From: Gemmatimonadales bacterium | GTDB lineage: Bacteria; Gemmatimonadota; Gemmatimonadetes; Gemmatimonadales; GWC2-71-9 | Direction: 5' to 3' | DNA: 64,000 nt | NCBI GenBank assembly: GCA_011772755.1 | Contig: WVYX01000306.1 | Coordinates: 25,389 to 89,388, forward strand | In this document: piece after piece, positions 24,882 to 34,161 of the stretch | Layout of the letters: every line of letters begins with the position of its first letter | Position numbering within the stretch: the stretch's first letter is position 1 | Made by a program: the position numbers and the translations under genes | Notes under the pieces: generated by a model | Told to the model about the DNA's origin: nothing | What the model saw: the letters and a program-made list of their open reading frames with translations, nothing else | Databases searched by the model: none

Positions 24882-26183
24882 TCAGAAGCTGTACTTGAGC
24901 CGTAGATGGAGCCGGCGATTGTCGCGGAAGAGACCGAAGAAGGAGTCTTCGGGGCCGCCGAGCAAGTCCGCCTCGGCCTTGACCTGAACACCGTCAGTCA
25001 CGGACCACTGAAATCCGGGCCGAACCCACCAGTCCTCAGAATCGAGGTTGACGACGCCTTCGAGCGTCAGCTTGGTGAACTCTCCGAAGCTCAAGTCCAC
25101 CTTGCCGAATAGCGACTTTCGGAAGACATGGTTCAGATCGGTGATCCCGCCGGTGACGGTGTTCCGGTTGGGAACCTGCACTTCCTGTACCCACTCAACC
25201 AGAACAAAGAGATCTTTGTCCGGCCACACATCACTGAACGTGTAGTCGAGACCGAGGGTGTATTGCAGGTAGGGATCATCAATCGCGGGATCCACGCCCC
25301 GCCAGTCTTCGGTCAGATAGTACGCCGCCTCACCACGAACACCAAGCCGCCCCATGGTGGTGGCGAAGTCCATGCCGATGGCCCGCCGTCGATGATACCT
25401 CTGCTGCAACACTATCTCGGCGGTGGCGGTTGTCGAATCGATGACGGTGCTCGTATGGATCGCGGGAAGATCGTCGAAACCATCAAACCAACTGATGGAG
25501 AAGTCCCAACCCGTCGCTAGACCGCTGAGCCTCACTGCGTATTGCGTGCTCTCGACCCCCTCGTCGGGGAGCACGGATTCTGCACTGGTATACGAGGCCG
25601 CCAGCGTCGGCCCACCCAGCCGAGGGTAGGCAGGATTGGGTATGGTCGCAGGAAGCTCCGGCCACCAGCGCGAGTCCACCCCGGGTAGCACGCTCGCCGT
25701 GAACGAGGGCACGAGCACGCCTTCCACCATCCAATCGCCGAAGTAGTACTCCACTCGGGCGGACAGCGCGCCGATCTTCTCGTCGTCCGTGTCGAGGATA
25801 TCGGAAAAATCCCACACCGTGAGATTGTCGGTCGGGTTGAGTGCGTCCGCCCGCCCCCAGGCGTAGATCTGCTTGCCGACTCGGATGTCAGCGTCGCCGA
25901 TGTAAAGGCTGATGTAGGCTTCGTCGAGAAACACTCGGTTCCGTGCGGGATCGGCCTGGTCAGCTCGGATTTCCACCGATCCGAACGCCTCGGCAACGCC
26001 GCTCGCCCGATGACGTAGCTCCAACTGCAGAATGCCTTGGTTGCGGCTGTTGATCTTGGCCGCATTGCCCTTCTTGAGGTAGGTGATGTTGTCGTACTCG
26101 ACAAACCCGCTGAGCTGGGCCTGTGCAATGAGCGGACCGGCCCCTGACAGAAGATGGAGCAGCAATATCGGCGTCGTCCGCAC
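24882..26183 (-). CDS. DUF1302-like outer-membrane beta-barrel protein
   Basis: 433 residues: signal peptide to about residue 22, then alternating strands throughout (GFVEYDNITYLKKG, EAYISLYIGDADIRVGKQIYAWGRADALNPTDNLTVWDFSD...), ending in the outer-membrane insertion signal LHLRLKYSF. The RVGKQ...WGRADALNPTDN stretch is typical of DUF1302-type porin-like proteins. It closes an operon with an MMPL exporter and a LolA-like protein, suggesting a route for a hydrophobic molecule to the outer membrane. Confidence 0.8.
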   Translation of the reverse strand: MRTTPILLLHLLSGAGPLIAQAQLSGFVEYDNITYLKKGNAAKINSRNQGILQLELRHRASGVAEAFGSVEIRADQADPARNRVFLDEAYISLYIGDADIRVGKQIYAWGRADALNPTDNLTVWDFSDILDTDDEKIGALSARVEYYFGDWMVEGVLVPSFTASVLPGVDSRWWPELPATIPNPAYPRLGGPTLAASYTSAESVLPDEGVESTQYAVRLSGLATGWDFSISWFDGFDDLPAIHTSTVIDSTTATAEIVLQQRYHRRRAIGMDFATTMGRLGVRGEAAYYLTEDWRGVDPAIDDPYLQYTLGLDYTFSDVWPDKDLFVLVEWVQEVQVPNRNTVTGGITDLNHVFRKSLFGKVDLSFGEFTKLTLEGVVNLDSEDWWVRPGFQWSVTDGVQVKAEADLLGGPEDSFFGLFRDNRRLHLRLKYSF

Positions 26184-26190
26184 GGTGCCT

Positions 26191-26985
26191 CTACCCGCCG
26201 CGTTTCAGGTACCGTTCAGAGAAGTATCGGTCGGGGATTCCCTGATCGATCTCATACTCCAAGACCTGAAGCGTGGTCTTGTTGCCTTTCCGGACGTCTT
26301 CCATCGTCATGTGGTAGGCCCGCCATTTCTCCGAGTTGGGTATCTGGCGGATGTCAGTAGCCCTAAACAGCTTCACGTAACCACCGGACCCGTCGTAGTA
26401 CTTCGCCTGAATCACGAGGTAATGGACCTTGCTAATCCACAGCTCGCGCTTGCTGTAGCCGGTCTCCTCGAGTCTCTCGGGGTCGGTTGCCACGGCTTCG
26501 ATGACCCAGGCATCTACTCCGTCCACAGTCTCCGAGCCAATCAGCGTGTACTCGTGAAGATCCAGTTTCTCGGAATCGAGATCCTCGTATGTGAATTCGG
26601 AGCCGACGAACTTGTCGGTCTTGTCGCTACCCGCGATGCGCCGCGTCTTGCGGAGCGCCGGGAGATAGAGCCACCTGTCGTCGTCACGGTCGCTGCGCTC
26701 AATGGAGAGGAATCCGGTCCTCGCAACGTCGGCCGGTGCCAGAAATCGGACCAGCATCCTGCGGTTGCCGTCAGCATCGGTTCGTGTCACGTACGTGAGC
26801 CGGCGCTCCCGCTCACCGCCGCGGCTGTTGGTCAGCGTCATCGTCTGCTCTGCCGACAGGTCCTGTGTGCGGTCCTGCGCCTTGTAGCGCTCCATGATCT
26901 CACGGCCTGTCGGCTGCTGGGCCCAGAGCGAACCGGTGAGGAGGCCCAGCAACGCCAGATTAGAGATTCGGTTCGGGATGTTCAT
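26191..26985 (-). CDS. LolA-like outer-membrane lipoprotein-sorting family protein
   Basis: 264 residues with a signal peptide ending WAQQPTG. The body is the LolA-like fold used by proteins paired with MMPL exporters: AEQTMTLTNSRGGERERRLTYVTRTDADG, MLVRFLAPADVARTGFLSIE, DDRWLYLPALRKTRRIAGSDKTDKFVGSEFTYEDL. These periplasmic proteins are thought to carry lipid-like cargo from the pump. Adjacent to the barrel gene (7-base gap) and the pump gene. Confidence 0.85.
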   Translation of the reverse strand: MNIPNRISNLALLGLLTGSLWAQQPTGREIMERYKAQDRTQDLSAEQTMTLTNSRGGERERRLTYVTRTDADGNRRMLVRFLAPADVARTGFLSIERSDRDDDRWLYLPALRKTRRIAGSDKTDKFVGSEFTYEDLDSEKLDLHEYTLIGSETVDGVDAWVIEAVATDPERLEETGYSKRELWISKVHYLVIQAKYYDGSGGYVKLFRATDIRQIPNSEKWRAYHMTMEDVRKGNKTTLQVLEYEIDQGIPDRYFSERYLKRGG

Positions 26986-27042
26986 TTACAACCTCCCCCT
27001 GCATTGCAGTATGCTGGCCAGCCGCCCGTTCGGCTGGGCCTG

Positions 27043-29658
27043 TCAGGCCGTGACTGGGACATCGATGCGAGGTTCAAGCTGCGCAGCAACCGGTTCCGCT
27101 TCGCCTTTCCACGACCCCATCACCGCTGGCAACAGCACCATGGCCAGAATCGCGCTGAAGATCATGTTCACCGCCACCAGCCAACCCATGTGTATGACTG
27201 GCCAGAAGCTGGACAGCAGTAGCACGAGGAAGCCGATCGCCACCGCCAAAGAGTTGAACACGATGGCGCGGCCCGTAGTGGCCATTGCCTCCCGAACGGC
27301 GTCGCGGAAGTCTAGTCCGGCGCGGCGCAGCGACCGATAGCGTGATAGGAAATGCACACTGTAGTCCACTCCGATCCCGAGCACAATGCTGGCAACGAGC
27401 GCGCTCCCGGCATCTAGCCGCAGGCCCGAGGTGCTCAACAACATGAAAACCAGCAGGACAGTGAGGACCATTGGCAGTAACCCGACGAGCCCGTACCTGA
27501 CTGAGCGAAAGATCAGTGTCAGCAGGATGAGCACCGCAACGAACGCAGCACCGAGGCTCTTGAGTTGGCCGGAAATGAGCAGATCGTCCGCAACGACACA
27601 GAGTGTCGAGCAGCCAGCGTACGTCACGTCAATGTCAGTGCCAAAGTGGACAGTAGTGAACGCCTGGGCCGTCTGCATGACATTCTTCAGTATCGGCGTG
27701 TAATCCTCACGGATCATCACGACGATGTTGGCTTTGCTGTAGTCGAAATCGGCTAGTTTCTCAAGGTCGTCCCCACCGGCGTTCTCGTACAGCAGCACAT
27801 ACTGCCCAATGAGATCTCGCCCGCTCACCTCAATCGGACGTTCGACCTCCACTTCCCTACCGCCCTGCTCGACCCACTCCGTTTCCATCACCACCTCGGT
27901 GCCGCGTGGCAGACGGTTGAACGAGGGATCATTGCCGTTCATTACGAGGTTGGTACGCTTCACGTAGTCGGCCAGCGACACTGTGTAGCCGACGATGCCG
28001 AGGGACTCCAACGTATCCTGCAGCGCGGCTATGCTCTCCAACACCTCAGGATCCTTGAGTCCGTCTTTGATCTTGGTGTCGACGACAATGTTCATCACTT
28101 CGATGCCCCCGAACTTGTCCTTGATCATGTCGCTGGCGTGGGTGATCTCGCTGTCCTGCTTGAAAAGCCCCACCATGGTGCTCCCGACCTCGATCCGGGT
28201 CATGGCCAGGCCGCTCAATAACGCCAGCGCCAGCGTGCCGACATATACCCAACGCCGGCGATTAATCGCGAAGTTGCCGAGTAACTCGAGGCCGAGGGTG
28301 AGCCGGGTGCGCTGATCTGCCACAGTGCCGGCACGAGCTTTCGGAGGTTTCATTAGCCCCAGGGCGGCTGGTACCAAGGTCAGCGAGACGACCATGGCGG
28401 CGAACACTCCCACCGAAGTGAAGATCCCGAAATCCTTGATCGATTGCAGGCTCGAGGTGGCGAGCGCAGCGAAGCCGGCCATAGTAGTCAGGGAGGTCAG
28501 GATCACCGGCCGGGCGAGCGCGTGCATCGTGCCGATGACGGCGCGGTGTCGGTCGTGGTACTTGGCCCACAGGAGCTTGTATTCGGTGATCAGGTGAATG
28601 CCGTCGGCAATGCCGATGGCGATGAGCATGACGGGCATGAAGGCAACGATCAGCGTGATCGGTCGGCCGAGTAGTCCCATGACCCCGAGGGTCCAAACCA
28701 AGGCCACCAGCACCACTGACAACGGTATGAACACCCCCTTGAGCATCCGGAACGACAAGTACATCACGACCATGACCAGCACGATCACGAGTGGCGTGAG
28801 CTTGGCCATGTCGCCGCTCATATAGCTCGTGGTGTAGACGTTGACCATCGGCACGCCAGCCAACTGAATCTTCTCCGGGCCCCGATAAGGTCCGGCCAGC
28901 GCTTCCAGCTGGGCGAACACCTGTTCCGCTATGTCCAGGTGGTCGTCGTAGTAGAAGGACAGCTCGGCCAGGATCAGCGCGCCCGTGCTGTCCGGTGACA
29001 CCAGCAGGTTGACGAACATTTCGTTGCTGAACATCGTCGCCGCGAGCTGGGTCAAGCCCTCGTCGGTCTGCGGCACCGCTTCCATGGGTGGCTCGACGTT
29101 CAGGCCAAATTCGGAACTGGTAATGTTGTCCACTTCCGCAAGGCTGATCACATCGCTCAAGGGCGAGAGCTTGAGCTGCAGAACCTCGAGAAACGAAACG
29201 AAGCGCGGCTCAAGGCCAGCGTCGCTCTTTGCCTCAATGAGCAGATTGTTCACCGGCCCACGATCCGTGACCGTGAGACCATCGGACACGACGTTCCGAA
29301 TGTTCTGCTGGTAGCGGCCACCGAGCTCTTCCCCCCACCTCTCGAGCTCGCGCACGTCGCTGGGCTCGGTCACTGTGACTTGCCAGGCCAGTTCGGTCAG
29401 CTCTTTCACCTTTCGCAAGGTGGTGGGATTGAAGATCCCGTCGTCGGAGACCACCCCGATGAGGATCATCTCTCGGCTGTTGAACACGTGCTTGAGTTCC
29501 TTGTCCTGCAGGACCGACGGATGGTCTTCCGGCAGCAGCTCCTCAATGGAGTTGTTCAACTCCACCTTCCGCATGTGCCAGCCGAAGAACAATGTGACCA
29601 GCAGGACCACGCCGATGACGGTCTTGGGATATTTCAAGACGATCTCAAAGAATCGCAT
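27043..29658 (-). CDS. MMPL/RND-family exporter
   Basis: 871 residues, 12 predicted helices: one near the N-terminus (VIGVVLLVTLFFGWHM), two large periplasmic loops, and two five-helix bundles. First bundle includes FMPVMLIAIGIADGIHLITEY; the second includes ALVASIVLGIGVDYSVHFLSRY with the conserved Asp-Tyr/His of the proton relay. This is the SSD-like, HpnN-type branch that exports lipids or hydrophobic molecules. It is the first gene of the pump-LolA-barrel operon. Confidence 0.92.
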   Translation of the reverse strand: MRFFEIVLKYPKTVIGVVLLVTLFFGWHMRKVELNNSIEELLPEDHPSVLQDKELKHVFNSREMILIGVVSDDGIFNPTTLRKVKELTELAWQVTVTEPSDVRELERWGEELGGRYQQNIRNVVSDGLTVTDRGPVNNLLIEAKSDAGLEPRFVSFLEVLQLKLSPLSDVISLAEVDNITSSEFGLNVEPPMEAVPQTDEGLTQLAATMFSNEMFVNLLVSPDSTGALILAELSFYYDDHLDIAEQVFAQLEALAGPYRGPEKIQLAGVPMVNVYTTSYMSGDMAKLTPLVIVLVMVVMYLSFRMLKGVFIPLSVVLVALVWTLGVMGLLGRPITLIVAFMPVMLIAIGIADGIHLITEYKLLWAKYHDRHRAVIGTMHALARPVILTSLTTMAGFAALATSSLQSIKDFGIFTSVGVFAAMVVSLTLVPAALGLMKPPKARAGTVADQRTRLTLGLELLGNFAINRRRWVYVGTLALALLSGLAMTRIEVGSTMVGLFKQDSEITHASDMIKDKFGGIEVMNIVVDTKIKDGLKDPEVLESIAALQDTLESLGIVGYTVSLADYVKRTNLVMNGNDPSFNRLPRGTEVVMETEWVEQGGREVEVERPIEVSGRDLIGQYVLLYENAGGDDLEKLADFDYSKANIVVMIREDYTPILKNVMQTAQAFTTVHFGTDIDVTYAGCSTLCVVADDLLISGQLKSLGAAFVAVLILLTLIFRSVRYGLVGLLPMVLTVLLVFMLLSTSGLRLDAGSALVASIVLGIGVDYSVHFLSRYRSLRRAGLDFRDAVREAMATTGRAIVFNSLAVAIGFLVLLLSSFWPVIHMGWLVAVNMIFSAILAMVLLPAVMGSWKGEAEPVAAQLEPRIDVPVTA

Positions 29659-30165
29659 GGTTCATCTCCACTGCCGGTCTTTCCACCGTTTCGGCAGCCT
29701 CGGGCTCAACCGCTTCGTAGTTGCCGTGTGTAGCCCCGCAGCATGATCGCCATCCCCTCTTGGACTGGTCGGCCCACCCGCCCTGTCCTGCGACGTGGCA
29801 ACGGGCGTACCAGCAGCCGGACGATTCCATCTCACCGCGACGATTGCGGTTACGCCTGGAGCAGAGCTGGCCAGGGCCGGACCCAGCGGGAAATCGCCCG
29901 GGTGGTGGGGCAAGCACCCCACGGCTGGCCCGGGCCGAACGAGTAGAGTCGGGGAGCGTTCCACGCCGCTAGAAACGGCGCGGACCGCAGCCACGCGAGG
30001 ACTCGAATGCCGTCCAGGATCCGTATCCGGTTTGCAGACATGCTTCATGGCGCGGGCCTCGCTTCGCAGGAGTGTCGCAACGTCACATTAGCCTTTTGGC
30101 CGCCTCACCCGGGCAGACGGGCGGCGTCCGATCCCATTACACCCTGCGATCGATGCCTGCGTGAA
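29659..30165. other. Intergenic region, nothing recognised
   Basis: 507 bases downstream of the sigma factor gene and upstream of the MMPL operon, both minus strand. Expected to hold the pump promoter. No convincing coding frame, repeat or operator. Confidence 0.4.
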
Positions 30166-30735
30166 TCAGTCGTGTTGGCGTGGAGAGCGGGCGCAGGAGC
30201 AGTCGAGGCACCCGTGCTCGGTGCACGTGCCGCAGCTGAGCTCGAGCTTCTTGCGCAGGGCCGCGCGTGCGCGGTGGAGCTTCACTCGAACGTTGTTCGG
30301 CGTCATGCCGGCTTCGGCGGCCACGTCCGCGATGCTCACGCCGTCGAGGTCCACACGCCGGAGCAGCGCGGCGTAGTCCTGGTTAATCGTTGGAAGCAGG
30401 TCGTGTACGCACAGGCAGATCGCTCGCTCGACCGCATGCTCGGGTTCGGCGGTATCGATGCGCAGGCCCGCGATCCGACCTAGCGCCCTGCGCTCTGCGT
30501 CCCGCTGCCGGTAGTAGTCGATGAGCGCGTTCCGCAGCAGACGGTAGAACCATGCCACGACGGTTTCACCATCACGGACTGTGTCGCCCCTCTCGACACT
30601 CTTGAGGAAAGCCGCCTGCAGAATGTCCTCGGCGTCCGAGGCGTCTCCCACACGCCGCTGGAGGAATGCGCGAAACCGCCGGTGATTGCCCACCAGCACA
30701 CTGATGAGCTCAGACGTCGGGAGCGGCGTACTCAT
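30166..30735 (-). CDS. ECF sigma factor with Cys-rich C-terminus
   Basis: 189 residues. Region 2: RFRAFLQRRVGDASDAEDILQAAFLKSVERG...VVAWFYRLLRNALIDYYRQRDAERR. Region 4 helix-turn-helix: YAALLRRVDLDGVSIADVAAEAGMTPNNVRVKLHRARAALRKKL. The tail CGTCTEHGCLDCSC carries five Cys and one His and is a likely metal or redox site, so the sigma factor may sense its signal directly. No anti-sigma gene adjoins it. GAGGGTAGG precedes the ATG. It diverges from the iron permease gene. Confidence 0.9.
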   Translation of the reverse strand: MSTPLPTSELISVLVGNHRRFRAFLQRRVGDASDAEDILQAAFLKSVERGDTVRDGETVVAWFYRLLRNALIDYYRQRDAERRALGRIAGLRIDTAEPEHAVERAICLCVHDLLPTINQDYAALLRRVDLDGVSIADVAAEAGMTPNNVRVKLHRARAALRKKLELSCGTCTEHGCLDCSCARSPRQHD

Positions 30736-31128
30736 CCTACCCTCGCAACACGTCGGCTGCGAGTCGATTGCAGCGACGATCCGGGCGCGAAGGCAATCAC
30801 TTCCGACATACGCTCTGCCAGAACGGTACCTGGCAGGTGGCTAGCGCACCCGGGCCTTCACACCTCAGTTGGAGACGGGCGAGGCCCTGTCCTTCACTCA
30901 TGACGCAATGCGCACATGGATGCGGTCATCGTTTCTCACGACAGCCCTGGTCTTGCACGGGCCATACCAGGACGTGCGAGCCTCCACTCTGCTGATTCGT
31001 GCGGACTTGCGCCCCCGAGCGCTCGCTGGAGCCGCATTCCCTATGCGGCATCTGCCCCACCAGGTGCGGGAGTTCCCGCGCCCGTTGCAGTTCCGACATT
31101 GTCGGTCTACATTGCCAGGCCGCGCTAC
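30736..31128. other. Divergent promoter region, sigma factor / iron permease
   Basis: 393 bases between divergent genes. An open frame continuing upstream of the permease start to 30916 looks non-coding. Apart from the Fur-like box at 31130-31144 I see no further defined site. Confidence 0.4.
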
Positions 31129-33159
31129 ATGAGAATGATTCTCAATCTCCGTTTCCGCTGGGTGAGCCTTCTGACCCTCGGCTCCGTGCTTGCCACGCTC
31201 GCAGGGGCACCGGCCACAGCACAGCAGGACGAGGTCGCAGCCGCCCGACGACTCGCGGCTGTGGCTTCCATCGCACTGGCTGAGTACGCCGAGGGCGTGG
31301 TCGGCGGGCAGATCGTGCTGCCGCACGAGTTGGACGAGGCGCGGCTGTTCCTCGAGCATGCACGCAGAACGGCCGGCGAGCTCAGCCCAGCCGTGCAGAA
31401 TGCGGCTCTCCCGTACGTTCAGCGACTCATTACCGGTGTTGCCGAACTCAAGCCCGAGGCTGAGCTTCGCGGAGAGTTGGCAAAGCTGAGGCGGGTGCTG
31501 GGGCTCGCCGTTGGTGCACCGCTCGATCCCATGCCGAACGGAGCGCCGTCGCTGGCCCGGGGAGCATCGCTGTATGAGCGGTACTGCAGCCAGTGTCACG
31601 GCGGTACAGGAATAGGGGACGGGGTCCTGGCGCGGCAGTTGACTCCCCCGCCCGGTGACCTGACCGATCCTGCCGCTCTCCGCTCAGTCCCGCTGGTCGA
31701 GTTCTTCCGCAAGATCAGTGTCGGCGTGGCGGGGACAGCGATGCCACCCTTCGCCGAGCAACTCGACGTGGACGATCGCTGGGCCGTGGCGCTGTACGCG
31801 GCGACCCTCCGGTTTCCCTCAGGTCTCAGGAACCTGGGCTCACGAGAGTTGAGCCGACGCTGTGCGGACTGCGCCGTCATGGTAAGCGACTTCAGCGCGA
31901 CGGCCGTGCTCAGCGACGATTCGCTCGTGACCGTGTTGCGCGCACATGCTGGAGCCGGCGTGGACGACTCGACCATTGGAGCGATGGTGGCGTATGCGCG
32001 AGCGGCCGGGGCGGTCGAGGAACTGGGCGGCGACAGGAAGCTCGAGGCAGTTCGGACCGCACGTCGGGTCAAGGGCGTGCTGTGGGAAGCGGTGGCGGCC
32101 GCTGACAGTGGTGATCGAAAGCTCGCGGGGCAGCGGGCGCTTGATGCGTATCTGGTATTCGAACGGATCGAGAGCGCGATTAAGGCGCGGGATGCCGGCG
32201 CGGCGCGACGGGTCGAGGAGGCCTTTGCGCGTTTTCGGGTGGCGGTCCAGCAGGCACCTACCCACGCCGCGCTGAGCGCGTCGCAGCGCGCGGTAGAGCT
32301 TGCCCTGGATGCCGCCGTGGCACGTGTGACCACCAAGGCATCCGCCACGATCCTGTTGGGCCAGTCCCTGGTCATCATGGTGCGGGAGGGGCTCGAGGCG
32401 ATCCTGATCATCGGCGCGCTCGTCGCGGTATTGAGCAAGGCCGGAGCGGGGGGACGCAAACGGGAGATTGGGATCGGTGTGCTGGCAGCGCTCGGTGCGA
32501 GCCTGCTTACCGCTGTCGGCTTCGCCACTTTGTTTCACACGGCGACCGCGTACCAGGAAATCCTCGAGGGTCTGACGATGTTGGTCGCCACCGCCGTCCT
32601 GTTCTGGGTGTCATACTGGCTGGTTTCGAAGATCGAAGTTCGCAAATGGCAGCGGTTTGTCGGGGCGCAAACGCAGAAGGCGCTGAGCAGCAAACGCACG
32701 TGGGCACTCGCCGCCGTCGCGTTCTTGGCTGTGTACCGTGAGGGCTTCGAAACGGTACTGTTCTATGCGGCCCTCTTTACCACATCGGACGGCAGCGCCT
32801 CCGCATTGAGTGGCATTGTTGCTGGGATCGTCGTCGGCCTCGCAGCCCTCGCCGTCGTGTACTTCGCGATGCAACACTACGGTGTGCGGCTGCCGCTCAA
32901 GCCATTCTTTGCCGTCACAAGTGCGTTACTCTACGTGATGGCGTTCTCGTTCGCGGGACAGGGTGTAGCCGAATTGCAGGAGGCAGGATTGATCTCTATC
33001 ACTCCGCTCGACTGGCTTCCCTCAGTACCCCTGCTCGGCATCTTTCCCACAACGCAGACCATATTGAGCCAGCTCTTCCTCGCCGTGGCACTCGCTGGGG
33101 CGCTGGTGTGGGTATTCTGGTTGGAGCCGCGGGCGGCGTGGGCCGCAGGATCGCAGTAG
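31129..33159 (+). CDS. FTR1-family iron permease with N-terminal cytochrome c domain
   Basis: 676 residues from the ATG at 31129. Signal peptide (about 1-32), a helical section, then a c-type haem site YCSQCHGGTGIGDG (around residue 155) with the axial-ligand Met region GTAMPPF. The permease half has both iron-binding REGxE motifs, MVREGLEAILIIGA and AVYREGFETVLFYAAL, in a seven-helix bundle. FTR1 permeases import iron with oxidation of Fe(II); here an attached cytochrome could take the electron. A Fur-like operator overlaps the start. Confidence 0.9.
   Translation: MRMILNLRFRWVSLLTLGSVLATLAGAPATAQQDEVAAARRLAAVASIALAEYAEGVVGGQIVLPHELDEARLFLEHARRTAGELSPAVQNAALPYVQRLITGVAELKPEAELRGELAKLRRVLGLAVGAPLDPMPNGAPSLARGASLYERYCSQCHGGTGIGDGVLARQLTPPPGDLTDPAALRSVPLVEFFRKISVGVAGTAMPPFAEQLDVDDRWAVALYAATLRFPSGLRNLGSRELSRRCADCAVMVSDFSATAVLSDDSLVTVLRAHAGAGVDDSTIGAMVAYARAAGAVEELGGDRKLEAVRTARRVKGVLWEAVAAADSGDRKLAGQRALDAYLVFERIESAIKARDAGAARRVEEAFARFRVAVQQAPTHAALSASQRAVELALDAAVARVTTKASATILLGQSLVIMVREGLEAILIIGALVAVLSKAGAGGRKREIGIGVLAALGASLLTAVGFATLFHTATAYQEILEGLTMLVATAVLFWVSYWLVSKIEVRKWQRFVGAQTQKALSSKRTWALAAVAFLAVYREGFETVLFYAALFTTSDGSASALSGIVAGIVVGLAALAVVYFAMQHYGVRLPLKPFFAVTSALLYVMAFSFAGQGVAELQEAGLISITPLDWLPSVPLLGIFPTTQTILSQLFLAVALAGALVWVFWLEPRAAWAAGSQ
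31130..31144 (+). promoter_or_regulatory. Fur-box-like perfect palindrome at the permease start codon
   Basis: TGAGAATGATTCTCA is a perfect 7-1-7 inverted repeat and matches the Fur 7-1-7 consensus TGATAATNATTATCA at 12 of 14 defined positions. It overlaps the ATG of the FTR1 gene. Iron-dependent repression by a Fur-family protein is inferred. Confidence 0.7.
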
Positions 33160-33619
33160 CCGGCTCGGTGCGATAAGGCGTGTTGCAGGGCGATCGCCCT
33201 GCCCCTTCCACCTACTAGTCGCGATCCTCGTCGCCATCTCCAGGGGACGACTCCTCTGGCATTCTTCGGCACAGCACTTGCACCACGAGAGAATGCGTTC
33301 AGCAACGAGATGCATGCGCCGTGACAGGCCCCGTACTGCCACGTGGCTGCAGACTGGCTGTGAACTCCGTCGACCGCCGGACACACCTTGCACACATGCC
33401 GGGTGATACCACGCACTTACCGCGTCAAATGGCCCACACGCGACGCCAGCACGGCATCGGTCGAGGCATGAGAACGACCGCGGGCGGTGACACTGGCAAC
33501 GGGAACACTGCCTAAGGGTTTCTTAAGGCTCGGAGAAAGCAAGCTTTAACAGGAACGTTCTATATCATCACCAACGAAGATCCCGGCATTCTCAACCCAG
33601 CGGATTGGAGTGACGAAGA
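33160..33619. other. Intergenic region before the PCYCGC operon
   Basis: 460 bases after the iron permease. No credible gene. The last 100 bases are AT-richer (around 33510-33575) and should contain the promoter of the operon that starts at 33620; no specific box is assigned. Confidence 0.4.
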
Positions 33620-34078
33620 ATGAAACGAGCATCGTATCCCCTGAGCCTGCTCGCTTTAATCGCCGCTGCCGCAGCTTCCGCTGGCTGTGGCGATGGACAA
33701 CAGCAGGAACTCGTGCTCGCCCCGCCGGCAGCACTGCCAAACGTCGTACGCAGCGCACCGCCGGTGGTGGTGGAAGCGTACCGCTTCGCCATCGCCAACC
33801 CCGAGGCGTTGAACACCATTCCATGCTACTGCGGCTGCGGGGGCATGGGACACACCAGTAACCTGGATTGCTACGTCAAAGAATTCCGGGCGGACGGCTC
33901 AATCGTGTTCGACAACCACGCGTTGGGCTGAGGGATCTGCGTCGACATCACGCGTGACGTGATGCAGATGCTTCGCAAGGGCAAGGATGTGAACGAGATC
34001 CGGGCCAAGATCCACCGCGAGTACAGCCGGTACGGACCTGGGACAACACGAATCCCAGTTCCCAGGAGACGCTTCTGA
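33620..34078 (+). CDS. PCYCGC-family lipoprotein, candidate selenoprotein (UGA at codon 104)
   Basis: Frame of 152 codons if the UGA at 33929-33931 is read through. Lipoprotein signal ends ASAGC. The family core is present: EAYRFAIANPEALNTIPCYCGCGGMG, then SNLDCYVKEFRADGSIVFDNHALG, then UGA, then GICVDITRDVMQMLRKGKDVNEIRAKIHREYSRYG and a Pro-containing tail. PCYCGC proteins normally have Cys-Gly-[IV]-Cys at that site, so UGA falls exactly on the first Cys of a CxxC. The downstream half is fully conserved in frame. A GGAG site precedes the ATG. Selenocysteine is inferred; a Cys-to-stop mutation is the alternative. Likely a redox or copper-delivery partner of the CuA proteins encoded next. Confidence 0.75.
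33939..33971 (+). promoter_or_regulatory. SECIS-like hairpin downstream of the in-frame UGA
   Basis: A hairpin with a perfect 7-base-pair upper stem (CATCACG 33946-33952 with CGTGATG 33958-33964), a 5-base loop CGTGA, a 2x2 internal loop, and a 5-pair lower stem with one G-U (33939-33943 with 33967-33971). The loop starts 21 bases after the UGA and has G at its second position followed by U. These features match what is known of bacterial SECIS elements (short apical loop with an early G, about 16-37 bases from UGA). Confidence 0.65.
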
Positions 34079-34155
34079 TGACCCGATACGGCTGGGGGGT
34101 CCCGCCGCTGTATGAGACACGAGTCTCAGCAGTGGACCGGGAGCCGGGCCGCTGA
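34078..34155 (+). CDS. Possible 25-codon mini-ORF
   Basis: The ATG overlaps the stop of the PCYCGC gene (TGATG), and the frame reads MTRYGWGVPPLYETRVSAVD, then REPGR, ending six bases before the next gene. No motif is visible. It may only serve to couple translation, or be chance. Confidence 0.3.
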   Translation: MTRYGWGVPPLYETRVSAVDREPGR

Positions 34156-34161
34156 ACTCCG

